This document shows, in pieces, positions 1-9,140 of a DNA stretch of 64,000 nt. The stretch's first letter is position 1, and every line of letters begins with the position of its first letter. The position numbers and the translations under genes are program-made. Source of the stretch: Salivita marina (GTDB lineage Bacteria > Pseudomonadota > Gammaproteobacteria > Pseudomonadales > Azotimanducaceae); assembly GCA_038144425.1 (NCBI GenBank), contig JAYQNS010000003.1:310001-374000 (forward strand). The letters are read 5' to 3'. The notes beneath the pieces were generated by a model. It ran no database searches, was not told where the DNA came from, and saw only the letters and a program-made list of their open reading frames with translations.

Positions 1-873
1 AGCGATGAACTTCTCCTTAACGAAGGTGCCGTCTTTCTTAAACACCTGAATACGATCGTTCGCGCGATCGCAAACGTAAACCAGCCCGTCCCGGGTGGGC
101 TCGGCGCAGTGCACAGGGTTACGGAACTGCTGGGCCGGCGGTTCTTCGGGGTTGTAGCGTCCAATGTTTTCGTCAGACGGCGTGTTGCCGTAGGCACCCC
201 AGTAGCGCTTCACCGCGCCGCTATCGGCATCGAGCACAGCCACCCGTCGGTGGGTGTAGCCGTCGGCAACGTAGGCTTCATTATCCTCGGCGTCCACGGT
301 GATCTTGGCCACCCGGCCAAAGTATTCCGTGCTGTTGCTGTCTAGAGGGGCCCCAGGCATGCCGTACTGAGCTAGGAACTTACCCTGCCGGGTGAACTTT
401 AGGATGTGGGCGTCGTTCCGGCCGTTGCCGCCAATCCAGATGTTGTCCTTGTGATCCACGGTAATACCGTGATTCGACTCGGGCCAGTCGTAGGCCTCGG
501 ACGGCCCTCCAAAGGTATTCACCAGCGTGCCATCGGGGCTGAATTCCAGAATGTTCGGCGCCGGATTACAGCACTCCCCCGTGGGGGGATCGGTGAAGGC
601 GCCAATTTCCGTGCGTTCATTGAAGGATTGGCGCCGATGGATCACATAAACGTGGTCCCGCGAGTCCACGGCCACCCCAATGGCCGAGCCCAAGATCCAA
701 TGGTTCGGCAGGGGCTTGGGCCAGAAGGGATCGACCTCAAAGCTCGGCGCCATCGCCGCCGCCGCGCCGGCCTCCGGTGCCAGCACTCTGTCGCCCAACA
801 CCGTTAGCCCCAAGGCGCCCGCCAGGACGGCCATGCCCCACCCTTTCTTGCTGCCCCACGTCGACCCTGCCAT
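1..873 (-). CDS. NHL-repeat beta-propeller protein (3' end cut by window edge)
   Basis: The minus-strand reading frame is open from an ATG at 871-873 to the first base of the window: 291 codons with no stop, so the C-terminus is missing. The N-terminus is a hydrophobic export segment (residues about 10-40, ending Ala-rich), followed by repeated blade motifs such as GVAVDSRDHVYV, GITVDHKDNIWIGG and ITVDAEDNEAYVADG. These are typical of six-bladed NHL propellers related to peptidyl-alpha-hydroxyglycine alpha-amidating lyases. Family members are exported and their bacterial substrates are mostly unknown. It is divergent from the HupE/UreJ_2 gene, and a second member of the same family lies 1.4 kb away at 2319-3332. 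The fold is well supported; the enzymatic activity is not. Confidence 0.75.
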   Translation of the reverse strand, partial: MAGSTWGSKKGWGMAVLAGALGLTVLGDRVLAPEAGAAAAMAPSFEVDPFWPKPLPNHWILGSAIGVAVDSRDHVYVIHRRQSFNERTEIGAFTDPPTGECCNPAPNILEFSPDGTLVNTFGGPSEAYDWPESNHGITVDHKDNIWIGGNGRNDAHILKFTRQGKFLAQYGMPGAPLDSNSTEYFGRVAKITVDAEDNEAYVADGYTHRRVAVLDADSGAVKRYWGAYGNTPSDENIGRYNPEEPPAQQFRNPVHCAEPTRDGLVYVCDRANDRIQVFKKDGTFVKEKFIA

Positions 874-970
874 AGCTTTGTCTCCCCAATAGATCTGACC
901 GCCAAGCGTATACTGGGGCCTTCACTTTTTCACCTGCCCGCATAACCCTGACGGGCCCTAAGGAGGCACC

Positions 971-2293
971 GTGCATCGAGCCCCGCCTATTCCCCGTTTC
1001 CTAAGCGGACTCGCGCTGCTCCTAAGCCTTGCCCTGCCCCTCCAGGCCCATGAGGTTCCGGCGGAGGTGCGGTTGGACTTCTGGGTGCTCGATACCGCTG
1101 AGGCGGTGGAGCTTTACGCTCGAGTGCCCGTGGAGGCCCTGCGGGATATTGCCCTTCCTCTTCGGGGCCCGGGCTATCTCGATCTGGCCCGAGCCGACGA
1201 GCCCCTTCGCGAGGGCATCGAGCTATGGCTCCTTGATGCCCTGACCCTACGCCGAAACGGTGAAGCGCTGGCCCGGGGAACGCTGGAGGCGCTGCGCGTC
1301 GCCCTGCCTAGCGATCGGCGCTTCCTAGGCAACGTCGAGGGCCTCCCCGGCTATTTCGCTGCCCCGCCTCTGCAGGAAACGGAAGAGATATTCTGGGAGC
1401 AGGCTGTGGTGGACGTAGCACTTCGGTTTCCCCCGGGGGAAGGGACCTTATCCTTTCAAGCGCCCCTGGGGACCCTCGGCCTCGAAACTCACACTCGCCT
1501 GCGCTTTAAGAACCCGGTCGGGACCCTTCAGCTTTTCGAATTTATCGGCGACCCTGGAGAGGTGACGCTGAATCCTGGCGCCCTAGCGGCGGCGCTGCGC
1601 TTCATCGTTTCGGGGATGGACCATATCTTGGGGGGACTCGATCACCTACTGTTTTTGCTCTGCCTCATGCTGCCCCTGCTTCGCCTAGGACCGCTCCTGG
1701 CCGTGGCCACGGCCTTCACCGCAGCCCATAGCCTCACCCTCATCACTGCGGCCCTTCAGCTCCTGCCCACGGCCCCATGGTTTCCGCCTTTGGTAGAGAC
1801 GGGCATTGCCGCCTCCATTCTCTTCATGGCGTTGGAGCACGGCCTACGCCCAAGCGCGGAACCGCGCTGGCGCCTTGCCTTCCTCTTTGGCCTGCTCCAC
1901 GGCTTCGGCTTCGCCTTCATGCTGACGGATGGCCTGCAGTACGCGGGAGGCCACGAGCTCCTTGCCCTCCTCGCCTTCAACGGCGGCGTAGAGCTAGGGC
2001 AAATTGCCGTACTCTTGGTCGCCGTACCTCTGCTGAGAGCCCTTCGCCAGCGCTTCCCGGGCCGGACCCTCGACTGGGTCCTCATCGCTCTGGTCGGCCA
2101 TACGGCGCTGCACTGGTGCCTTGAGCGCGGGGAAGCGGTGGCGGCCTACGCCCTCACTCTTCCTGCCCTTGGGGATCTTTTATCTACCGGCGGCCTGCGC
2201 TGGCTTGCCCTGCTCCTACCCGCAGCCCTGGTCTATGGGGGGCTGGAGAGCCTCGCCCGGCGGCTAGCCCGGGCCAGGCCCCAGGCTCTATAG
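971..2293 (+). CDS. HupE/UreJ_2-family membrane protein
   Basis: 440 residues. The start is a GTG preceded by TAAGGAGG at ideal spacing. Residues 1-26 form a signal peptide ending LPLQA. Residues about 27-210 are a soluble, presumably periplasmic domain. From about residue 215 come six or seven membrane helices opening with GMDHILGGLDHLLFLL, the hallmark of the HupE/UreJ_2 family, in which His and Asp residues near the membrane suggest metal (nickel or cobalt) handling. That role is inferred from the family name and has not been shown for this branch. No hydrogenase or urease genes are nearby. The next gene starts 25 bp downstream on the same strand. Confidence 0.75.
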   Translation: MHRAPPIPRFLSGLALLLSLALPLQAHEVPAEVRLDFWVLDTAEAVELYARVPVEALRDIALPLRGPGYLDLARADEPLREGIELWLLDALTLRRNGEALARGTLEALRVALPSDRRFLGNVEGLPGYFAAPPLQETEEIFWEQAVVDVALRFPPGEGTLSFQAPLGTLGLETHTRLRFKNPVGTLQLFEFIGDPGEVTLNPGALAAALRFIVSGMDHILGGLDHLLFLLCLMLPLLRLGPLLAVATAFTAAHSLTLITAALQLLPTAPWFPPLVETGIAASILFMALEHGLRPSAEPRWRLAFLFGLLHGFGFAFMLTDGLQYAGGHELLALLAFNGGVELGQIAVLLVAVPLLRALRQRFPGRTLDWVLIALVGHTALHWCLERGEAVAAYALTLPALGDLLSTGGLRWLALLLPAALVYGGLESLARRLARARPQAL

Positions 2294-2318
2294 TGAGGGG
2301 GCTAGAGGAGGAGACCCC

Positions 2319-3332
2319 ATGCGTAAACCATCGATGCTTTCCGCTGCCCTTGCGGCAGCCGCACTTACCCTGAGCCTTACGGCCCAGGCCGAAAACCATG
2401 CTCCGAACCCCTACGCTGCCGAGCGCGGCTGGGGCCAGCTGCCCGACGGGCGTGACTGGGGCTCAACCAGCGCGATCTATCCGGCCCCCGACGGAAAAAC
2501 AATGTGGGTCGCTGACCGCTGCGAGCAAAATAGCTGCATTGGCAAGGAAGATCTGGATCCGATTTTCCAGTTTGACCTCGAAGGCAACTTACTCAGGAGC
2601 TTCGGCGCCGGCCTGATCACCTGGCCCCACGGAATGTTTGTGGATGCGGAAGGCAACGTCTGGGTCACGGACGCTCGCGGCGACGGCACCCGGGGCCACC
2701 AGGTGTGGAAATTCAGCCCCGAGGGTGAAGTGCTTATGACCCTCGGTACCGCAGGGGTGGCGGGAGAAGGGGATTACGTCTTCCACGCCCCGAATGATGT
2801 GCTGGTGGCCCCGGACGGCAGCATCTTCGTCGCAGACGGGCACGGCGCGGGGAACAACAATCGCATCGTGAAATACGACGCCAATGGCAAGTACCTCCTC
2901 GAATGGGGCGGCACGGGGCGAGACTTTGGTCAGTTCCGCGAGCCCCACGCCATGGCCATGGATTCCGCGGGTCGCCTGTTCGTCGCCGACCGGCACAACA
3001 ACCGGATTCAAATCTTCGATCAGGAAGGCAAGCACCTGGACACCTGGACCCAGTTCAGCCGGAACAGTGGCCTCTTTATCAAGGACGACATTCTCTAATC
3101 CGTGGACTCGGAGTCGAATCGGACCTGGGGGAACAACCCAGGCTACCGCCGGGGCATGCGCATCGGCAGCGTCATCGATGGTTACGTGGATGCGTTTATC
3201 CCGGATATCGAACCGAACCCTGACCAGGCCAGCACCACCTTTGCGGAAGGCGTAGCGGTGGACGCGGAAGGGAACGTTTACGGCGCGGAAGTGGGCCCGA
3301 AGGGCGTGGTGAAGTACCACCGGCCGGACTAG
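2319..3332 (+). pseudogene. NHL-repeat beta-propeller protein interrupted by an in-frame TAA
   Basis: The ATG at 2319 follows GGAGGAGA. The product has a clear signal peptide (residues 1-24, ending TAQA) and NHL blades, e.g. GMFVDAEGNVWVTDARGDG, DVLVAPDGSIFVADGHG and AMAMDSAGRLFVADRHNNR. A TAA at 3096-3098 stops it after KDDIL. The same frame stays open past the stop with family-like sequence (VDSESNRTWGNNPGYRRGMRIGS, read in two pieces around the GNNPG turn) and a last blade ending KYHRPD at 3332. A TAC/TAT Tyr codon changed to TAA would explain the break. The product is either truncated by about 78 residues, the result of a base-call error, or a young pseudogene. It is a paralogue of the protein at 1-873. 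Confidence 0.75.
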
Positions 3333-3355
3333 CCCCGGGGATAAAACCCTCGTTC

Positions 3356-3397
3356 AAAAAAAACGCTGGCCCCCTTCCCGGGGGCCAGCGTTTTTTT
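3356..3397. terminator. Bidirectional rho-independent terminator
   Basis: A perfect 11-bp stem (3364-3374 with 3380-3390, GC-rich) has a TTCCC loop, is preceded by A8 (3356-3363) and followed by T7 (3391-3397). The A and T tracts on either side let it work in both directions. It sits between the convergent NHL gene and the Baeyer-Villiger monooxygenase gene. Confidence 0.93.
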
Positions 3398-3414
3398 AGG
3401 CGCGGGAAAGGGCC

Positions 3415-5379
3415 CTAGGCCCGTTTCTGTGCAGGCCCCTCCGGGGCGAAGAATTCGAAATCCTCCGCCGCCGGCGCCTGGGTCCGGTTCCAGTACTCAA
3501 GAAGCGTAAACGGCCAATTCTGCGTCACTCGCCCCTTCGCGTTCTTGTACCAGCTGTTGACCTGGGGTGCGCCCCAAGCCATCTGCTCATTGGCCCGATC
3601 CACCGCTTCATTGAAGCTGTCATGGACCGCGTGCTTCACCGCCAGGCTCTGCCCTTGCTCCATGGACAGCGCCAGGCACCCAAGGATGTAGCGAATCTCG
3701 CATTCGGAGAAAAAGACGATGGAGCCGTTCACCACAATGTTGGTATTGGGTCCATAGGTCATGAAGAAGTTAGGGAAATCGGGCACGGTGATTCCGAGGT
3801 AGGCCCGGGGGTCCCCATTCCATAGATCCTGAAGGTTTTCCCCAGTGCGGCCGTAGATGGCCATGGGCCAGACAATCTTGCTCGCATGGAAGCCCGTGGC
3901 GTAGATCACCACGTCAAAGTCGTGGCTCGTCCCGCTTTCCGTTTCCAAGCCCCCTTCCGTGAAGCGCGCAATGCGATCCGTGAGCACTTCGATGTGGGGC
4001 AGCTTGAGGGTTTGATACCAGGTGCCATTATCCACCAGCATCCGCTTGCCCGCCGGGGGATAGTGAGGCGTAACGGTCTCAATGAGATCGGGTCGATCCC
4101 CGAGCATTTCGTGAATGAATTCCGTCAGCATGGCCCGGAGCTGGTCATTTGCCTCTCCCACGGCGTCGTCCCGGTTCTCGTAGCCTGGCTCCCGGCGCAC
4201 GGAACCGAGAAGCCCCTCGCTTGTGGACCAGAATTGGGAAAAGCGGAACCACTTTGCATAGAAGGGTACGTGCTGCAGCAGCCAATGCTTGCCGTCTTCA
4301 ATAGGCTCGAGGTAGTGCGCCTGGGGAGAGACCCAGGGAGGCGTGCGTTGAAAAATGGTGACGCTGGACGCCTGCTTGGCAATGTGGGGCACAAACTGAA
4401 AGGCGCTGGCGCCCGTACCCACCACGGCTACTCGCTTGCCCGTGAGATCCACTTCATGATCCCAGCGCGCCGAATGCCAGCTCGGCCCTGCGAAGCGCCC
4501 CATGCCCTCAATCTCCGGTATGCGCGGGCGATTCAGCTGCCCCGTAGCGGTGAGAAGCGCATGGCCTGAGAAAGACTCCGTGCCCTCCGGGCTCTTCACG
4601 GACAGCACCCACTGCTGGGTCTCGGCGTCGTAGCGCGCTTCCGTGACCTCCCGATTGAAGCGGATGTTGGGTAGCACCCCCATGGCCTCAGCGCACTGGC
4701 GGAAGTAGTCCAGAAGCACGGGCTGAGCGCTAAAGTGCTGTGGCCAGTCATTGGGCGCGAAAGAGTAGGAATAGGTGTGGTTCGGACTGTCGACTCGGCA
4801 GCCGGGATAGGTGTTCTCGAACCAAGTCCCCCCCACGGAGGGGTTTTTCTCGACGATGGTGAAGGGCACCCCAGCCTGCTTTAGGCGATACCCCGCCAAA
4901 AGCCCGGACATTCCTGCGCCAATGATCAGCACGTGAAAGGCGCTGCGCTTTCCTTCATCAACCTGAAGGAGCGCTGGTTGGGCGTAGGGGTCTTCTTGAT
5001 TAAGGCCAAGCTCGCTTAGGAGGAAGGGGCCATAGTGTTCCGGTAAGGACTGGCCGGCGATAAAGTCGATCATCTCCCGAACCACCTCGAGGCTCGGCGC
5101 TGCCGGCAGCGCCTGCCCGTTGTCTCGATAGGCGATGATCGCCTCAAGGGCTGCTTGCCGCATGCGTGCCTGGTCCCCCTCCGAGATCCCCCCCTGAGGA
5201 TCGCCCATGAATTCTGCACTGGGCTTGATGCTGCCCCGGAGCAAGGACGGATCTCCGGTCAGGTGCACAAGGGCGCACATAAGCGCGGGAATATTGGCAC
5301 TGGCAAGGGCGCTCTTAATGGTCGCGTCGTCCGCCGTGATCGGTGCCCAGGAATCAAAACGATCCGCTAACTTCACCAT
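3415..5379 (-). CDS. Baeyer-Villiger-type flavin monooxygenase (4-hydroxyacetophenone monooxygenase-like)
   Basis: 654 residues from an ATG at 5379, chosen over an upstream in-frame TTG because GGGGGAGGAG lies just before it. Type I Baeyer-Villiger features are visible. A FAD Rossmann motif GAGMSG lies at about 154-159. GGTWFENTYPGCRVDS follows at about 183. The family fingerprint F-x-G-x3-H-x3-W-D (FAGPSWHSARWD) is at about 296-307, and an NADPH Rossmann motif GTGASA at about 321. The 150-residue N-terminal extension before the FAD motif matches 4-hydroxyacetophenone monooxygenase-like members. These enzymes insert oxygen next to a ketone, giving an ester or lactone, using NADPH, FAD and O2. 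The substrate is unknown; aryl ketones, steroids or long-chain ketones are all possible. It is divergent from the antiporter gene. Confidence 0.88.
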   Translation of the reverse strand: MVKLADRFDSWAPITADDATIKSALASANIPALMCALVHLTGDPSLLRGSIKPSAEFMGDPQGGISEGDQARMRQAALEAIIAYRDNGQALPAAPSLEVVREMIDFIAGQSLPEHYGPFLLSELGLNQEDPYAQPALLQVDEGKRSAFHVLIIGAGMSGLLAGYRLKQAGVPFTIVEKNPSVGGTWFENTYPGCRVDSPNHTYSYSFAPNDWPQHFSAQPVLLDYFRQCAEAMGVLPNIRFNREVTEARYDAETQQWVLSVKSPEGTESFSGHALLTATGQLNRPRIPEIEGMGRFAGPSWHSARWDHEVDLTGKRVAVVGTGASAFQFVPHIAKQASSVTIFQRTPPWVSPQAHYLEPIEDGKHWLLQHVPFYAKWFRFSQFWSTSEGLLGSVRREPGYENRDDAVGEANDQLRAMLTEFIHEMLGDRPDLIETVTPHYPPAGKRMLVDNGTWYQTLKLPHIEVLTDRIARFTEGGLETESGTSHDFDVVIYATGFHASKIVWPMAIYGRTGENLQDLWNGDPRAYLGITVPDFPNFFMTYGPNTNIVVNGSIVFFSECEIRYILGCLALSMEQGQSLAVKHAVHDSFNEAVDRANEQMAWGAPQVNSWYKNAKGRVTQNWPFTLLEYWNRTQAPAAEDFEFFAPEGPAQKRA

Positions 5380-5531
5380 TTTCTTACTCCTCCCCCGGAA
5401 CCTCAGCTTCAAGATTCACTGCTTTTCCCTAAGCTCAAGAGCCTGCCTCGCTCGGCCATGGGGTGCAACTCTCTAAAAGCACGGCATACTCGGGGCCCTA
5501 GCGACCTCCCTGTTGCCCTAAGGACCCCCTC

Positions 5532-6935
5532 ATGAGCGATATGAGCTGGACTGCCCTCCTGCCCCCGGCCCTGGCCATCGGATGCGCCCTGCTCACGCGC
5601 CAGGTCCTGCCCTCACTCTTTGCAGGCATTTGGCTCGCTTACGGTCTCTTGGCCTTCGGAGCGGACGGCAGCTTGAATCCCCTAAGCGCCCTGGCCGACG
5701 CGGTGGACGGCATTCTTAGAGTCTTCGAGAGCCCCGGCGATACGCGGGTGCTGATCTTCATGATGCTCATCGGCTCCATGATGGCGCTCATCGAACGGAA
5801 CGGCGGCGTGGGAGGTCTGATCCGGGCCCTGTCAAAGCTGCGCTTCAGCCAAAGCCCAAAGGGCGCGCAATGGCTGGCTTGGGGTACGGGGGTGGTGATC
5901 TTCATCGAATCCACGGTCACCCTTCTTGTGGCGGGCGCCGTGGCCCGTCCGCTATTCGACCGCTTCCGGCTCTCCCGGGAGCGGCTGGCCTATCTCATCG
6001 ACAGCACTTCCGCCCCCGTGTGCATTCTCATCCCCCTAAATGCCTGGGGGGCCATTAACCTTGGCCTTCTCGAAAACACGGGGCTCAACGATCCCCTCGG
6101 CGTATTCGTCAGCGCCATCCCCCTCAACATCTATGCCTTTAGCGCCGTGGCCTTTGCCGCCGCCACCATCGCCTTCGGCTGGCGCTTCGGACCCATGGGC
6201 GCCGCCGACGACCGCGCGGCCCAGGCTGCGGTGGCCGCCCCCCTGGCCGGTGAACCGGAAGAAGGCCCGAGTCAAGGCCATGCTGGGCACATGCTCCTTC
6301 CCCTGCTGGCCTTGCTACTCACCGTGCCTCTCGGCCTTTGGATTACTGGGGACGGGGATTTTATGGCGGGCTCCGGATCCAAGGCCGTGCTCTGGGGTGT
6401 GCTCGCGGGGCTAACCGTCACCGCCCTGCAGGCCGCGCGGCAGGGCACGGCCTTCGCGGAAATCATGGAAACGAGCCTTGCCGGCGCGGCTAACCTGCTC
6501 ACCATCTCCGTGATTTTGCTCTTCGCCCTCGCCCTGGGAACGGCCGCCAAGGCCTTAGGTACGGGCCCCTATCTGGCTCAGCTTGTGGGGGATCAGGTGC
6601 CCGCCTTCCTGCTCCCGGCCTTGGTGTTCTTAGTAAGTGGAATCACCGCCTTTTCCATCGGCTCCTCCTTCGGCACCTTTGCCCTCATGATCCCCCTGGC
6701 CATCCCCCTGGCGCTGGATCTGGGCCTTCCGCCGTCCTTGCTTCTGGCCACGGTGCTCGGCGGTGCCGTGTTTGGGGACCATGCCTCGCCCATCAGCGAT
6801 ACCACAGTGGTCGCCTCCCTCGCCGCCGAGGCCTCCCATATCGAGCACGTGCGCACCCAGCTGCCCTTCGCCCTCTGCGCCGGAGCCATCGCATTGGCGG
6901 CCTATCTAGGGCTTGGCGTGCTCTATACCGCCTAG
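5532..6935 (+). CDS. Na+/H+ antiporter, NhaC family
   Basis: 467 residues with about 11-12 membrane helices. The ATG at 5532 follows CTAAGGA. Diagnostic stretches are the conserved mid-protein segment STSAPVCILIPLNAWGA and, near the C-terminus, GAVFGDHASPISDTTVVAS, which is characteristic of NhaC-type antiporters. It should exchange Na+ (or an organic substrate) for protons across the inner membrane, in keeping with a marine or salt-exposed life. It stands alone, divergent from the monooxygenase and 109 bp ahead of the P450 gene. Confidence 0.85.
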   Translation: MSDMSWTALLPPALAIGCALLTRQVLPSLFAGIWLAYGLLAFGADGSLNPLSALADAVDGILRVFESPGDTRVLIFMMLIGSMMALIERNGGVGGLIRALSKLRFSQSPKGAQWLAWGTGVVIFIESTVTLLVAGAVARPLFDRFRLSRERLAYLIDSTSAPVCILIPLNAWGAINLGLLENTGLNDPLGVFVSAIPLNIYAFSAVAFAAATIAFGWRFGPMGAADDRAAQAAVAAPLAGEPEEGPSQGHAGHMLLPLLALLLTVPLGLWITGDGDFMAGSGSKAVLWGVLAGLTVTALQAARQGTAFAEIMETSLAGAANLLTISVILLFALALGTAAKALGTGPYLAQLVGDQVPAFLLPALVFLVSGITAFSIGSSFGTFALMIPLAIPLALDLGLPPSLLLATVLGGAVFGDHASPISDTTVVASLAAEASHIEHVRTQLPFALCAGAIALAAYLGLGVLYTA

Positions 6936-6961
6936 GGACTTTCCCCTCCCCCTCTTAGCTC

Positions 6962-7004
6962 TTGACAGATGGCCCTTGACAGACCGCTGAGGGCGGAGGA
7001 CATT
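6962..7004 (+). promoter_or_regulatory. Possible promoter for the P450 gene with duplicated TTGACA
   Basis: Two TTGACA hexamers (6962-6967 and 6976-6981) lie in a near-exact repeat of CTTGACAGA, 14 bp apart. A weak GACATT (6999-7004) follows the second at 17 bp. The ATG of the P450 gene is 40 bp further on behind TTTAGGAG. The -35 match is exact and the -10 is poor, so an activator or a repeat-binding regulator is possible. Confidence 0.4.
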
Positions 7005-7044
7005 TGGTGGAAATGCGAGCCGAGACTCACCTTTAGGAGCCACC

Positions 7045-8325
7045 ATGAGCGAAGCGCCCACCCTTGGCACGATCGATTGGGAAAACCCCTTCCCCGATGT
7101 CCCCAGCCACCTCGGCATGGATCCCTACAGCATTCCCCTCGAAGAATTGAACCCGGCGCAGCCCGAGCTCTTTGAGGCCGATCAGCAGTACAAGTTCTTT
7201 GAGCGCCTGCGTAAAGAAGCGCCGATTCACAGGACCGAGGTCAGCCAATTTGGCCCCTACTGGTCCGTAACGCGCTACGAAGACATCATGCACGTGGATA
7301 AGTCCCACCAGATCTTCTCGTCGGAAACGGGCATTACGCTCAACGACGAAGACGAAGACTTCAAACTGCCCATGTTCATAGCCATGGACCAGCCCAAGCA
7401 CGACGTCCAGCGCAAAACGGTGCAGGGGGTGGTGTCTCCCCGGAACCTCATGAACCTAGAGCCCTTAATCCGCGAGCGCGCCGGGAAGATCCTCGATGAG
7501 CTCCCCGTGGGGGAAGCCTTTAATTGGGTCGATAAGGTCTCCATTGAGCTCACCGCGCAGATGCTCGCCACCCTCTTCGACTTCCCCTTCGAAGATCGGC
7601 GCAAGCTCACCCGCTGGTCCGACGTGGCCACGGCCGGCCCAGGCATGGGCATCATCGACTCGGAAGAGCAACGTCGGGCCGAGCTCATTGAGTGCCTCGA
7701 ATCCTTCACCCAGCTCTGGAACGATCGGGTGAACAGCGAGCCCGGGAACGACCTGATTTCCATGCTCGCCCACGGCGATTCGACGAAGAACATGCCTCCC
7801 ATGGAGTACCTGGGGAACCTGATTCTCCAGATCGTAGGCGGCAACGACACGACCCGGAACAGCATTACCGGGGGCGTCTACGCCCTGAACAAGTGGCCCG
7901 AGCAATTCGCCAAGCTGAAGGCCGATCAGAGCCTCATCCCCAACATGGTGGCGGAAATCATCCGCTGGCAGACGCCCCTCGCCCACATGCGCCGCCGTGC
8001 GCTCGTAGATACGGAGCTCGGGGGTCAGCAAATCAAGGCCGGAGAAAAGGTCTGCATGTGGTATCTCTCCGGCAACCGGGATGAGAACCAATTTCCCGAC
8101 GCGGATAAGCTCATCATCGATCGGCCCAATGCACGGAGCCACGTCTCCTTCGGCTATGGGATCCATCGCTGCATGGGTAACCGCCTCGGCGAGATGCAAT
8201 TGCGCGTCGTTTGGGAAGAAATCCTGAAGCGCTTCAAGCACGTGGAGGTGCTGGAGGAACCCACCCGGGTTCGCTCTGCCTTCGTGAAGGGCTACTCCAA
8301 TATGCAGGTCATGGTCCACGCCTAA
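7045..8325 (+). CDS. Cytochrome P450, CYP153-like (alkane / fatty-acyl terminal hydroxylase)
   Basis: 426 residues, soluble, bacterial class I P450. The I-helix motif is GGNDTTRN, the K-helix ExxR is EIIR (followed by WQTPLAHMRR), and the haem loop is FGYGIHRCMG with the ligand Cys at residue 376. The segments IIRWQTPLAHMRR, GNRDEN and MGNRLGEMQLRV, together with the start FFERLRKEAP...FGPYWSVTRYEDIM, match CYP153 as I know it. CYP153 enzymes hydroxylate the terminal carbon of medium-chain alkanes or fatty acids. No ferredoxin or ferredoxin reductase lies beside it, so electrons must come from partners elsewhere. TTTAGGAG precedes the ATG, and a hairpin follows the stop. Confidence 0.85.
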   Translation: MSEAPTLGTIDWENPFPDVPSHLGMDPYSIPLEELNPAQPELFEADQQYKFFERLRKEAPIHRTEVSQFGPYWSVTRYEDIMHVDKSHQIFSSETGITLNDEDEDFKLPMFIAMDQPKHDVQRKTVQGVVSPRNLMNLEPLIRERAGKILDELPVGEAFNWVDKVSIELTAQMLATLFDFPFEDRRKLTRWSDVATAGPGMGIIDSEEQRRAELIECLESFTQLWNDRVNSEPGNDLISMLAHGDSTKNMPPMEYLGNLILQIVGGNDTTRNSITGGVYALNKWPEQFAKLKADQSLIPNMVAEIIRWQTPLAHMRRRALVDTELGGQQIKAGEKVCMWYLSGNRDENQFPDADKLIIDRPNARSHVSFGYGIHRCMGNRLGEMQLRVVWEEILKRFKHVEVLEEPTRVRSAFVKGYSNMQVMVHA

Positions 8326-8333
8326 GCAGCAGC

Positions 8334-8360
8334 CTCCGGGGGCCCTTCCGGCCCCCGGAG
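8334..8360 (+). terminator. Hairpin terminator after the P450 gene
   Basis: A perfect 11-bp stem, 8334-8344 (CTCCGGGGGCC) with 8350-8360, has a 5-base CTTCC loop and begins 9 bp after the stop codon. It is followed by a pyrimidine stretch with T4 and T3 rather than a clean T run, so termination may be partial. Confidence 0.65.
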
Positions 8361-8417
8361 CAACTCCCCCTTTTCCTTTCGGCTCTGCTAGAGTCGAGGG
8401 CCTAGCGAGGAGTCCCG

Positions 8418-9140
8418 ATGGCACCACGTCACGCTGTCCTAGCTTGCCTCTGTCTTAGCCTGTTCCTTAGCGGCTGCACCACCACGGCGGTGACCGTAGA
8501 GGCCACCTTCCCCGAGCGCCCCATTGTTGAGCGGCTGCCCATTGCTGTGGCCGTGGTATACGACGAGGCCTTCCAAAGCTACACCCTTGCCGAAAGCATT
8601 CCCCAGCGGGGCGATTGGGAGATCGACCTTGGCGCAGCCCAGGTCGCCCTTTTCCGCGCCATGCTACCGGCCCTCTTTAGCACCGTTAAGGAGCGGGAAG
8701 CCCTTGCCCCAGAGCCTGAGGACAGCACCGCGGAGCTGCTGCTGCGGCCCCAGCTCCAAGACATGCAGTTCTCCATTCCCTATCAAACGCGCTCAAACTT
8801 CTTTGAAGTATGGCTGAAGTACGAAATTGAACTCTACGAGCGGGACGGAGAGACGCTAGTAACCCGCTATCCCTTGACGGGCTACGGGCGGACCCGGGAC
8901 GGCTTCCTAGACAGTACCCAGGGCGCGATCGAACAAGCGGCTATCACAGCGCTGCGCGATGCCGGAGCCTTCTTCGCCATCGAATTTCCCCGAAACAAGG
9001 ACGCGCTGGCGGCGGCCCGGGAGCAAGCTCAGCAGCGACGAGCGGAAAAGGCCCGGGGGGAAGCAGAAGCCGAAGCTGCGGACGCCCCTGCGGACGCCCC
9101 TGCGGACGCCCCCCAACCCTCTAGGGAGGACGCGCCATGA
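8418..9140 (+). CDS. Putative lipoprotein of unknown function (first of a pair)
   Basis: 240 residues. A lipoprotein signal peptide has the lipobox LSGC (lipidated Cys at about residue 17). GCGAGGAG precedes the ATG. The mature part is a mixed alpha/beta domain followed, from about residue 195, by a charged Ala/Glu/Arg tail containing three copies of Ala-Asp-Ala-Pro. The tail copies come from a 12-bp tandem repeat beginning at 9078. The stop overlaps the next gene by ATGA, so the two lipoproteins are translationally coupled and probably work together in the envelope. I do not recognise the family. Confidence 0.7.
   Translation: MAPRHAVLACLCLSLFLSGCTTTAVTVEATFPERPIVERLPIAVAVVYDEAFQSYTLAESIPQRGDWEIDLGAAQVALFRAMLPALFSTVKEREALAPEPEDSTAELLLRPQLQDMQFSIPYQTRSNFFEVWLKYEIELYERDGETLVTRYPLTGYGRTRDGFLDSTQGAIEQAAITALRDAGAFFAIEFPRNKDALAAAREQAQQRRAEKARGEAEAEAADAPADAPADAPQPSREDAP

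Noticed and set aside
3096..3098. In-frame stop of the NHL gene as a recoded amino acid
   Set aside because: The codon is TAA, which is not recoded to selenocysteine or pyrrolysine, and no special hairpin follows.
2589..3320. 243-codon minus-strand frame over the NHL gene
   Set aside because: It mirrors the repeated NHL coding and has no start signal; the plus strand carries the recognised blades.
7465..8427. 320-codon open frame opposite the P450 gene
   Set aside because: It runs antisense over a gene with all P450 motifs, and its translation has no family features; long antisense frames are expected at this GC content.
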